DNA of 64,000 nt from Pristionchus mayeri. Taxonomy: Eukaryota > Nematoda > Chromadorea > Rhabditida > Neodiplogasteridae. Positions within the stretch are counted from its first letter, which is position 1. Each line of letters opens with the position of its first letter. Position numbers and translations under genes: made by a program. Location of the stretch: NCBI GenBank assembly GCA_036245805.1, contig BTRK01000004.1, positions 46,130,690-46,194,689 on the forward strand, given 5' to 3'. This document shows, piece after piece, positions 53,030-63,525 of the stretch. The notes below the pieces were generated by a model, which had not been told where the DNA came from, searched no databases, and was given only the letters and a program-made list of their open reading frames with translations.

Positions 53030-56000
53030 ACTGGGTCCCTATCAGCGAACATGGCTCTTCGAAAAAATTTTGAAAGCTTCTAGTGCTCGTTTTTTTTCGA
53101 AAATTGATCGCCTTTCTCGATGCATACAAGGAGTGTTCTTTGAAATGGAGCTACATGCTCTAAAGCCAAATGTTAAACACGGTATGTTCATCATCTCTCC
53201 TTTTTACTGGGTCCCTATCAGCGAACATGGTTCTTCGAAAAAATTTTGAAAGCTTCTATTGCTCGTTTTTTTTCGAAAAGTGATCGCCTTTCTCGATGCA
53301 TACAAGGAGTGTTCTTTGAAATGGAGCTACATGCTCTAAGGCCAAATGTTAAACACGGTATGTTCATCATCTCTCCTTTTTACTGGGTCCCTATCAGCGA
53401 ACATGGTTCTTCGAAAAAATTTTGAAAGCTTCTATTGCTCGTTTTTTTTCGAAAAGTGATCGCCTTTCTCGATGCATACAAGGAGTGTTCTTTGAAATGG
53501 AGCTACATGCTCTAAAGCCAAATGTTAAACACGGTATGTTCATCATCTCTCCTTTTTACTGGGTCCCTATCAGCGAACATGGTTCTTCGAAAACATTTTG
53601 AAAGCTTCTAGTGATCGCCTTTCTCGATGCATACAAGGAAAGTTCTTTGAAATGGAGCTACATGCTCTAAAGCCAAATGTTAAACACGGTATGTTCATCA
53701 TCTCTCCTTTTTACTGGGTCCCTATCAGCGAACATGGCTCTTCGAAAAAATTTTGAAAGCTTCTAGTGCTCGTTTTTCGAAAAGTGATCGTCTTTCTCGA
53801 TGCATACAAGGATTGTTCTTTGAAATGGAGCTACATGCTCTAAAGCCAAATGTTAAACACGGTATGTTCATCATCTCTCCTTTTTACTGGGTCCCTATCA
53901 GCGAACATGGCTCTTCGAAAAAATTTTGAAAGCTTCTAGTGCTCGTTTTTCGAAAAGTGATCGCCTTTCTCGATGCATACAAGGAAAGTTCTTTGAAATG
54001 GAGCTACATGCTCTAAAGCCAAATGTTAAACACGGTATGTTCATCATCTCTCCTTTTACTGGGTCCCTATCAGCGAACATGGCTCTTCGAAAAATTTTTG
54101 AAAGCTTCTAGTGCTGGTTTTTCGAAAAGTGATCGTCTTTCTCGATGCATACAAGGATTGTTCTTTGAAATGAAGCTACATGCTCTAAGGCCAAATGTTA
54201 AACACGGTATGTTCATCATCTCTCCTTTTACTGGGTCCCTATCAGCGAACATGGCTCTTCGAAAAAATTTTGAAAGCTTCTAGTGCTCGTTTTTCGAAAA
54301 GTGATCGTCTTTCTCGATGCATACAAGGATTGTTCTTTGAAATGAAGCTACATGCTGTAAGGCCAAATGTTAAACACGGTATGTTCATCATCTCTCCTTT
54401 TTACTGGGTCCCTATCAGCGAACATGGTTCTTCGAAAAAATTTTGAAAGCTTCTAGTGCTCGTTTTTTTCGAAAAGTGATCGCCTTTCTCGATGCATACA
54501 AAGATTGTTCTTTGCAATGGAGCTACATGCTCTAAGGCCAAATGTTAAACACGGTATGTTCATCATCTCTCCTTTTTACTGGGTCCCTATCAGCGAACAT
54601 GGCTCTTCGAAAAAATTTTGAAAGCTTCTAGTGCTCGTTTTTTTTCGAAAATTGATCGCCTTTCTCGATGCATACAAGGAGTGTTCTTTGAAATGGAGCT
54701 ACATGCTCTAAAGCCAAATGTTAAACACGGTATGTTCATCATCTCTCCTTTTTACTGGGTCCCTATCAGCGAACATGGTTCTTCGAAAAAATTTTGAAAG
54801 CTTCTATTGCTCGTTTTTTTTCGAAAAGTGATCGCCTTTCTCGATGCATACAAGGAGTGTTCTTTGAAATGGAGCTACATGCTCTAAGGCCAAATGTTAA
54901 ACACGGTATGTTCATCATCTCTCCTTTTTACTGGGTCCCTATCAGCGAACATGGTTCTTCGAAAAAATTTTGAAAGCTTCTATTGCTCGTTTTTTTTCGA
55001 AAAGTGATCGCCTTTCTCGATGCATACAAGGAGTGTTCTTTGAAATGGAGCTACATGCTCTAAAGCCAAATGTTAAACACGGTATGTTCATCATCTCTCC
55101 TTTTTACTGGGTCCCTATCAGCGAACATGGTTCTTCGAAAACATTTTGAAAGCTTCTAGTGATCGCCTTTCTCGATGCATACAAGGAAAGTTCTTTGAAA
55201 TGGAGCTACATGCTCTAAAGCCAAATGTTAAACACGGTATGTTCATCATCTCTCCTTTTTACTGGGTCCCTATCAGCGAACATGGCTCTTCGAAAAAATT
55301 TTGAAAGCTTCTAGTGCTCGTTTTTCGAAAAGTGATCGTCTTTCTCGATGCATACAAGGATTGTTCTTTGAAATGGAGCTACATGCTCTAAAGCCAAATG
55401 TTAAACACGGTATGTTCATCATCTCTCCTTTTTACTGGGTCCCTATCAGCGAACATGGCTCTTCGAAAAAATTTTGAAAGCTTCTAGTGCTCGTTTTTCG
55501 AAAAGTGATCGCCTTTCTCGATGCATACAAGGAAAGTTCTTTGAAATGGAGCTACATGCTCTAAAGCCAAATGTTAAACACGGTATGTTCATCATCTCTC
55601 CTTTTACTGGGTCCCTATCAGCGAACATGGCTCTTCGAAAAATTTTTGAAAGCTTCTAGTGCTGGTTTTTCGAAAAGTGATCGTCTTTCTCGATGCATAC
55701 AAGGATTGTTCTTTGAAATGAAGCTACATGCTCTAAGGCCAAATGTTAAACACGGTATGTTCATCATCTCTCCTTTTACTGGGTCCCTATCAGCGAACAT
55801 GGCTCTTCGAAAAAATTTTGAAAGCTTCTAGTGCTCGTTTTTCGAAAAGTGATCGTCTTTCTCGATGCATACAAGGATTGTTCTTTGAAATGAAGCTACA
55901 TGCTGTAAGGCCAAATGTTAAACACGGTATGTTCATCATCTCTCCTTTTTACTGGGTCCCTATCAGCGAACATGGTTCTTCGAAAAAATTTTGAAAGCTT

Positions 56001-56125
56001 CTAGTGCTCGTTTTTTTCGAAAAGTGATCGCCTTTCTCGATGCATACAAAGATTGTTCTTTGCAATGGAGCTACATGCTCTAAGGCCAAATGTTAAACAC
56101 GGTATGTTCATCATCTCTCCTTTTT
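53030..56125. repeat. Array domain F: 1,548-bp higher-order repeat, two copies (9 units each)
   Basis: The private ATGCTGTAAGG variant is at 54,354 and 55,902, and GAAAACATTTT at 53,588 and 55,136; both pairs are 1,548 bp apart. All units between match in order, including one short unit each (53,611 and 55,158) and one T7/CAAAGATTG/GCAATGG unit each. The first copy is preceded by a TTCCAAAAAA unit and the second is followed by a different unit near 56,150, which places the breakpoints within about one unit. Domain A-like T4 units with GTGCTGG reappear here. Confidence 0.85.
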
Positions 56126-59100
56126 ACTGGGTCCCTATCAGCGAACATGGCTCTTCGAAAAATTTTAGAAAGCTTCTAGTGCTCGTTTTTCGAAAAGTGA
56201 TCGTCTTTCTCGATGCATACACGGAGTGTTCTTTGAAATGGAGCTACATGCTCTAAGGCCAAATGTTAAACACGGTATGTTCATCATCTCTCCTTTTTAC
56301 TGGGTCCCTATCAGCGAACATGGTTCTTCGAAAAAATTTTGAAAGCTTCTAGTGCTCGTTTTTTTCGAAAAGTGATCGCCTTTCTCGATGCATACAAGGA
56401 GTGTTCTTTGAAATGGAGCTACATGCTCTAAGGCCAAATGTTAAACACGGTATTTTCATCATCTCTCCTTTTTACTGGGTCCCTATCAGCGAACATGGCT
56501 CTTCGAAAAAATTTTGAAAGCTTCTAGTGCTCGTTTTTCGAAAAGTGATCGTCTTTCTCGATGCATACAAGGATTGTCCTTTGAAATGGAGCTACATGCT
56601 CTAAGGCCAAATGTTAAACACGGTATGTTCATCATCTCTCCTTTTTACTGGGTCCCTATCAGCGAACATGGTTCTTCGAAAAAATTTTGAAAGCTTCTAT
56701 TGCTCGTTTTTTTTCGAAAAGAGATCGCCTTTCTCCATGCATACAAGGAGTGTTCTTTGAAATGGAGCTACATGCTCTAAGGCCAAATATTAAACACGGT
56801 ATGTTCATCATCTCTCCTTTTTACTGGGTCCCTATCAGCGAACATGGCTCTTCGAAAAAATTTTGAAAGCTTCTAGTGCTCGTTTTTCGAAAAGTGATCG
56901 TCTTTCTCGATGCATACAAGGATTGTTCTTTGAAATGAAGATACATGCTCTAAGGCCAAATGTTAAACACGGTATGATCATCATCTCTCCTTTTTACTGG
57001 GTCCCTATCAGCGAACATGGCTCTTCGAAAAATTTTAGAAAGCTTCTAGTGCTCGTTTTTCGAAAAGTGATCGTCTTTCTCGGTGCATACAAGGATTGTC
57101 CTTTGAAATGGAGCTACATGCTCTAAAGCCAAATGTTAAACACGGTATGTTCATCATCTCTCCTTTTTACTGGGTCCCTATCAGCGAACATGGCTCTTCG
57201 AAAAAATTTTGTAAGCTTCTAGTGCTCGTTTTTCGAAAAGTGATCGTCTTTCTCGATGCATACAAGGATTGTCCTTTGAAATGGAGCTACATGCTCTATA
57301 GCCAAATGTTAAACACGGTATGTTCATCATCTCTCCTTTTTACTGGGTCCCTATCAGCGAACATGGTTCTTCGAAAAAATTTTGAAAGCTTCTATTGCTC
57401 GTTTTTTTTCGAAAAGTGATCGCCTTTCTCGATGCATACAAGGAGTGTTCTTTGAAATGGAGCTACATGCTCTAAGGCCAAATGTTAAACACGGTATGTT
57501 CATCATCTCTCCTTTTTACTGGGTCCCTATCAGCGAACATGGTTCTTCGAAAAAATTTTGAAAGCTTCTATTGCTCGTTTTTTTCGAAAAGTGATCGCCT
57601 TTCTCGATGCATACAAAGAGTGTTCTTTGAAATGGAGCTACATGCTCTAAGGCCAAATGTTAAACACGGTATGTTCATCATCTCTCCTTTTTACTGGGTC
57701 CCTATCAGCGAACATGGCTCTTCGAAAAAATTTTGAAAGCTTCTAGTGCTCGTTTTTCGAAAAGTGATCGTCTTTCTCGATGCATACAAGGATTGTCCTT
57801 TGAAATGGAGCTACATGCTCAAAGGCCAAATGTTAAACACGGTATGTTCATCATCTCTCCTTTTTACTGGGTCCCTATCAGCGAACATGGTTCTTCGAAA
57901 AAATTTTGAAAGCTTCTATTGCTCGTTTTTTTTCGAAAAGTGATCGCCTTTCTCGATGCATACAAGGAGTGTTCTTTGAAATGGAGCTACATGCTCTAAG
58001 GCCAAATATTAAACACGGTATGTTCATCATCTCTCCTTTTTACTGGGTCCCTATCAGCGAACATGGCTCTTCGAAAAAATTTTGAAAGCTTCTAGTGCTC
58101 GTTTTTCGAAAAGTGATCGTCTTTCTCGATGCATACAAGGATTGTTCTTTGAAATGAAGATACATGCTCTAAGGCCAAATGTTAAACACGGTATGATCAT
58201 CATCTCTCCTTTTTACTGGGTCCCTATCAGCGAACATGGCTCTTCGAAAAATTTTAGAAAGCTTCTAGTGCTCGTTTTTCGAAAAGTGATCGTCTTTCTC
58301 GGTGCATACAAGGATTGTCCTTTGAAATGGAGCTACATGCTCTAAAGCCAAATGTTAAACACGGTATGTTCATCATCTCTCCTTTTTACTGGGTCCCTAT
58401 CAGCGAACATGGCTCTTCGAAAAAATTTTGAAAGCTTCTAGTGCTCGTTTTTCGAAAAGTGATCGTCTTTCTCGATGCATACAAGGATTGTCCTTTGAAA
58501 TGGAGCTACATGCTCTAAAGCCAAATGTTAAACACGGTATGTTCATCATCTCTCCTTTTTACTGGGTCCCTATCAGCGAACATGGTTCTTCGAAAAAATT
58601 TTGAAAGCTTCTATTGCTCGTTTTTTTTCGAAAAGTGATCGCCTTTCTCGATGCATACAAGGAGTGTTCTTTGAAATGGAGCTACATGCTCTAAGGCCAA
58701 ATGTTAAACACGGTATGTTCATCATCTCTCCTTTTTACTGGGTCCCTATCAGCGAACATGGTTCTTCGAAAAAATTTTGAAAGCTTCTATTGCTCGTTTT
58801 TTTCGAAAAGTGATCGCCTTTCTCGATGCATACAAAGAGTGTTCTTTGAAATGGAGCTACATGCTCTAAGGCCAAATGTTAAACACGGTATGTTCATCAT
58901 CTCTCCTTTTTACTGGGTCCCTATCAGCGAACATGGCTCTTCGAAAAAATTTTGAAAGCTTCTAGTGCTCGTTTTTCGAAAAGTGATCGTCTTTCTCGAT
59001 GCATACAAGGATTGTCCTTTGAAATGGAGCTACATGCTCTAAGGCCAAATGTTAAACACGGTATGTTCATCATCTCTCCTTTTTACTGGGTCCCTATCAG

Positions 59101-62100
59101 CGAACATGGTTCTTCGAAAAAATTTTGAAAGCTTCTATTGCTCGTTTTTTTTCGAAAAGTGATCGCCTTTCTCGATGCATACAAGGAGTGTTCTTTGAAA
59201 TGGAGCTACATGCTCTAAGGCCAAATATTAAACACGGTATGTTCATCATCTCTCCTTTTTACTGGGTCCCTATCAGCGAACATGGCTCTTCGAAAAAATT
59301 TTGAAAGCTTCTAGTGCTCGTTTTTCGAAAAGTGATCGTCTTTCTCGATGCATACAAGGATTGTTCTTTGAAATGAAGATACATGCTCTAAGGCCAAATG
59401 TTAAACACGGTATGATCATCATCTCTCCTTTTTACTGGGTCCATATCAGCGAACATGGCTCTTCGAAAAATTTTAGAAAGCTTCTAGTGCTCGTTTTTCG
59501 AAAAGTGATCGTCTTTCTCGGTGCATACAAGGATTGTCCTTTGAAATGGAGCTACATGCTCTAAAGCCAAATGTTAAACACGGTATGTTCATCATCTCTC
59601 CTTTTTACTGGGTCCCTATCAGCGAACATGGCTCTTCGAAAAAATTTTGAAAGCTTCTAGTGCTCGTTTTTCGAAAAGTGATCGTCTTTCTCGATGCATA
59701 CAAGGATTGTCCTTTGAAATGGAGCTACATGCTCTAAAGCCAAATGTTAAACACGGTATGTTCATCATCTCTCCTTTTTACTGGGTCCCTATCAGCGAAC
59801 ATGGCTCTTCGAAAAATTTTAGAAAGCTTCTAGTGCTCGTTTTTCGAAAAGTGATCGTCTTTCTCGGTGCATACAAGGATTGTCCTTTGAAATGGAGCTA
59901 CATGCTCTAAAGCCAAATGTTAAACACGGTATGTTCATCATCTCTCCTTTTTACTGGGTCCCTATCAGCGAACATGGCTCTTCGAAAAAATTTTGAAAGC
60001 TTCTAGTGCTCGTTTTTCGAAAAGTGATCGTCTTTCTCGATGCATACAAGGATTGTCCTTTGAAATGGAGCTACATGCTCTAAAGCCAAATGTTAAACAC
60101 GGTATGTTCATCATCTCTCCTTTTTACTGGGTCCCTATCAGCGAACATGGCTCTTCGAAAAAATTTTGAAAGCTTCTAGTGCTCGTTTTTCGAAAAGTGA
60201 TCGTCTTTCTCGATGCATACAAGGATTGTCCTTTGAAATGGAGCTACATGCTCTAAAGCCAAATGTTAAACCCGGTATGTTCATCATCTCTCCTTTTTAC
60301 TGGGTCCCTATCAGCGAACATGGCTCTTCGAAAAAATTTTGAAAGCTTCTAGTGCTCGTTTTTCGAAAAGTGATCGTCTTTCTCGATGCATACAAGGATT
60401 GTTCTTTGAAATGAAGATACATGCTCTAAGGCCAAATGTTAAACACGGTATGATCATCATCTCTCCTTTTTACTGGGTCCCTATCAGCGAACATGGCTCT
60501 TCGAAAAATTTTAGAAAGCTTCTAGTGCTCGTTTTTCGAAAAGTGATCGTCTTTCTCGGTGCATACAAGGATTGTCCTTTGAAATGGAGCTACATGCTCT
60601 AAAGCCAAATGTTAAACACGGTATGTTCATCATCTCTCCTTTTTACTGGGTCCCTATCAGCGAACATGGCTCTTCGAAAAAATTTTGAAAGCTTCTAGTG
60701 CTCGTTTTTCGAAAAGTGATCGTCTTTCTCGATGCATACAAGGATTGTCCTTTGAAATGGAGCTACATGCTCTAAAGCCAAATGTTAAACACGGTATGTT
60801 CATCATCTCTCCTTTTTACTGGGTCCCTATCAGCGAACATGGTTCTTCGAAAAAATTTTGAAAGCTTCTATTGCTCGTTTTTTTTCGAAAAGTGATCGCC
60901 TTTCTCGATGCATACAAGGAGTGTTCTTTGAAATGGAGCTACATGCTCTAAGGCCAAATGTTAAACACGGTATGTTCATCATCTCTCCTTTTTACTGGGT
61001 CCCTATCAGCGAACATGGTTCTTCGAAAAAATTTTGAAAGCTTCTATTGCTCGTTTTTTTCGAAAAGTGATCGCCTTTCTCGATGCATACAAAGAGTGTT
61101 CTTTGAAATGGAGCTACATGCTCTAAGGCCAAATGTTAAACACGGTATGTTCATCATCTCTCCTTTTTACTGGGTCCCTATCAGCGAACATGGCTCTTCG
61201 AAAAAATTTTGAAAGCTTCTAGTGCTCGTTTTTCGAAAAGTGATCGTCTTTCTCGATGCATACAAGGATTGTCCTTTGAAATGGAGCTACATGCTCTAAG
61301 GCCAAATGTTAAACACGGTATGTTCATCATCTCTCCTTTTTACTGGGTCCCTATCAGCGAACATGGTTCTTCGAAAAAATTTTGAAAGCTTCTATTGCTC
61401 GTTTTTTTTCGAAAAGTGATCGCCTTTCTCGATGCATACAAGGAGTGTTCTTTGAAATGGAGCTACATGCTCTAAGGCCAAATATTAAACACGGTATGTT
61501 CATCATCTCTCCTTTTTACTGGGTCCCTATCAGCGAACATGGCTCTTCGAAAAAATTTTGAAAGCTTCTAGTGCTCGTTTTTCGAAAAGTGATCGTCTTT
61601 CTCGATGCATACAAGGATTGTTCTTTGAAATGAAGATACATGCTCTAAGGCCAAATGTTAAACACGGTATGATCATCATCTCTCCTTTTTACTGGGTCCA
61701 TATCAGCGAACATGGCTCTTCGAAAAATTTTAGAAAGCTTCTAGTGCTCGTTTTTCGAAAAGTGATCGTCTTTCTCGGTGCATACAAGGATTGTCCTTTG
61801 AAATGGAGCTACATGCTCTAAAGCCAAATGTTAAACACGGTATGTTCATCATCTCTCCTTTTTACTGGGTCCCTATCAGCGAACATGGTTCTTCGAAAAA
61901 ATTTTGAAAGCTTCTATTGCTCGTTTTTTTTCGAAAAGTGATCGCCTTTCTCGATGCATACAAGGAGTGTTCTTTGAAATGGAGCTACATGCTCTAAGGC
62001 CAAATATTAAACACGGTATGTTCATCATCTCTCCTTTTTACTGGGTCCCTATCAGCGAACATGGCTCTTCGAAAAAATTTTGAAAGCTTCTAGTGCTCGT

Positions 62101-62603
62101 TTTTCGAAAAGTGATCGTCTTTCTCGATGCATACAAGGATTGTCCTTTGAAATGGAGCTACATGCTCTAAAGCCAAATGTTAAACACGGTATGTTCATCA
62201 TCTCTCCTTTTTACTGGGTCCCTATCAGCGAACATGGTTCTTCGAAAAAATTTTGAAAGCTTCTATTGCTCGTTTTTTTCGAAAAGTGATCGCCTTTCTC
62301 GATGCATACAAAGAGTGTTCTTTGAAATGGAGCTACATGCTCTAAGGCCAAATGTTAAACACGGTATGTTCATCATCTCTCCTTTTTACTGGGTCCCTAT
62401 CAGCGAACATGGCTCTTCGAAAAAATTTTGAAAGCTTCTAGTGCTCGTTTTTTTTCGAAAAGTGATCGCCTTTCTCGATGCATACAAAGAGTGTTCTTTG
62501 AAATGGAGCTACATGCTCTAAGGCCAAATGTTAAACACGGTATGTTCATCATCTCTCCTTTTTACTGGGTCCCTATCAGCGAACATGGCTCTTCGAAAAA
62601 ATT
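56126..62603. repeat. Array domain G: 1,219-bp higher-order repeat up to the array edge
   Basis: GTATGATCATC (normally GTATGTTCATC) occurs near 56,974, 58,193, 59,412, 60,450 and 61,669: steps 1,219, 1,219, 1,038 and 1,219 bp. CTCGGTGCATAC, GGATTGTCC, CCAAATATTAAAC and AAAGATACATG variants are also largely confined to this domain. GGGTCCATATC at 59,441 recurs at 61,698 (2,257 bp = 1,219 + 1,038), showing that a two-copy block was itself duplicated, with the match ending near 59,640/61,890. The third interval is shortened and contains a run of uniform GGATTGTCC units. Private changes look more frequent here than in domains C to E. Confidence 0.8.
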
Positions 62604-62785
62604 TTGAAAGCTTCTAGTGCTCGTTTTTTTTCGAAAAGTGATCGCCTTTCTCGATGCATACAAGGAGTGTTCTTCGAAATGGAGCTACATGCTCAAAGGC
62701 CAAATGTTAAACACGGTATGTTCATCATCTCTAGTAGATGTCTCAGAGAAACGTTCATCATCTCTAGTAGATGTCTCAGAGAAGA
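62604..62785. repeat. Terminal satellite unit and 33-bp edge duplication
   Basis: The last unit carries rare changes (GTTCTTCGAAATG near 62,670 and ATGCTCAAAGG near 62,690) and stops after TTCATCATCTCT at about 62,733. The sequence from 62,720 (GTTCATCATCTCT then AGTAGATGTCTCAGAGAA) is repeated from 62,753, a 33-bp direct duplication with about 31 matching bases. Its first 13 bases are satellite sequence and the rest is flank, so the duplication arose after the satellite/flank junction formed. Confidence 0.85.
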
Positions 62786-63525
62786 GTTTTTTGAGTTTTG
62801 GAGGCGCAAAATGAGCACCAATCGAGGGTGTGAAAATCGAGGTTTTCAAAATAAAGCAAACAATTGATTTTTGTTAAAAATTGTCCGTTTGTGTGCTTAT
62901 AGCTTCATTTCCCATAATATTCGTTTATCTGAATCTGTGTGGCTATAACTCAATTTCGGTAGAAACCTGAAGGAAATTTCACTTTGGGAGACAATGACGG
63001 GACCGTCCGTTTGAGTTAACTTTGGCAAATATCACGAATTAGAAATGCATAACATAACAGGAAAACACCAGGAATCGATATTTTATTTTATTAGAGCAGT
63101 CCATCTACGGATCATTGGTGTTCTCACATCACATTCTAGGTCATAACCACGTGGAACAAGCAAGTGACAGGTCAGCATCTGCCATCGCAATTCGCGGGGG
63201 GGGGGGGGGGGGAATTCGGATTTCCTTTTACGGAGTTTTAACTCTACTATAGATACGCGAATTATGATAGCGTGTTGAATGTCACTAATGTAAGGAATGT
63301 TGCATAACGTCCAATGAACCCATATTACGTAAGTTCTCCATTCGTCCCTTCTCCTCCTGATCCTGATTCGTCAGGTTCTCATCAATCATTCCCGAAGCAG
63401 TCGTACGATTCAATCACCTGAAATGGAAAGATTTCAAAAAATATTCTCCCCATCACACGCTCTAATTTTAGAGAACATATTGTATTTGCTAGCCGTTAAG
63501 CAATTGAAATTACTTATTGTTTTTT
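62786..63525. other. Non-satellite flank, no recognisable gene
   Basis: About 740 bp of A+T-rich unique-looking sequence with no open frame that I would call. Small features: a short hairpin-like GAAAATCGAGGTTTTC at 62,832-62,847; the 9-mer GTCCGTTTG at 62,883-62,891 and again at 63,005-63,013; a loosely repeated TGTGTG...TATA...TTCATTTCC / CTCAATTTC phrase at about 62,890 and 62,936; and the G run listed separately. It could be intergenic DNA or worn transposon sequence; I cannot tell which. Confidence 0.5.
63196..63212 (+). repeat. Homopolymer run of 17 G
   Basis: Seventeen consecutive Gs, flanked on both sides by the hexamer AATTCG (63,189-63,194 and 63,213-63,218). Long G runs can form G-quadruplexes. 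In C. elegans such runs are known to be unstable without the DOG-1 (FANCJ) helicase. Exact length is also prone to sequencing error. Confidence 0.85.

Larger units (their letters stand above)
37341..53030. repeat. Array domain E: higher-order repeats containing the 18-bp-deleted unit
   Basis: Seventeen of the 24 short units lie here, usually after a GGTTCTT unit whose A/T tract is GAAAAAATTTT or GAAAACATTTT and followed by a CAAGGAAAG (sometimes CAAGGAGTG) segment and a T8/AATTG unit. A CTTTCACTGGG variant (normally CTTTTACTGGG) marks units near 37,453, 38,789, 39,292, 39,971, 40,650 and 41,329 and then stops. A TTCCAAAAAATTTT variant becomes common from about 45.1 to 52.9 kb. The domain contains the separately listed 1,358-, 523- and 1,031-bp repeats. 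Confidence 0.75.
1..62733. repeat. ~172-bp satellite DNA array, right part (left end outside the window)
   Basis: A unit of about 172 bp is repeated head to tail; successive copies of the phrase tatgttcatcatctct begin at 1, 173, 345, 517 and 693, and so on to the last at about 62,718. Every copy I read is in the same orientation. Units differ at about ten recurrent positions: T4 or T5 in the ctccttttactggg phrase, GGCTCTT or GGTTCTT, the A/T tract, CTAGTG or CTATTG, a T5/T7/T8 run before CGAAAA, AAGTG or AATTG, CGTC or CGCC, CAAGGATT / CAAGGAGT / CAAGGAAA / CACGGAGT / CAAAGATT, ATGAAG or ATGGAG, and TAAGGCC or TAAAGCC. Unit length follows from these indels. Nearly all copies hold a HindIII site (AAGCTT), an NsiI core (ATGCAT) and the palindrome TTTTCGAAAA. 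No protein-coding selection is visible. I did not recognise the family by name. Confidence 0.98.

Noticed and set aside
35..62431. Dozens of 60-116 codon open frames on both strands throughout the array, such as the repeated 60-codon minus frame and the 61/86-codon plus frames.
   Set aside because: They are copies of the same satellite frames, appear or vanish with one-base changes in T runs, many begin at TTG rather than ATG, and overlap on opposite strands. The 172-bp period shifts frame each unit. Nothing suggests selection on protein sequence.
1..62733. CRISPR array.
   Set aside because: There is no alternation of short constant repeats with unique spacers; the entire 172-bp unit is repeated.
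62604..62867. An 87-codon plus frame running from the last satellite unit into the flank.
   Set aside because: It starts at a TTG, is mostly satellite, and continues by chance through the 33-bp duplication, which is divisible by three.
62882..63013. A short transposon suggested by the repeated GTCCGTTTG and the loosely repeated TGTGTG...TATA phrase.
   Set aside because: The repeats are short, direct and imperfect, with no inverted ends, target duplication or coding frame.
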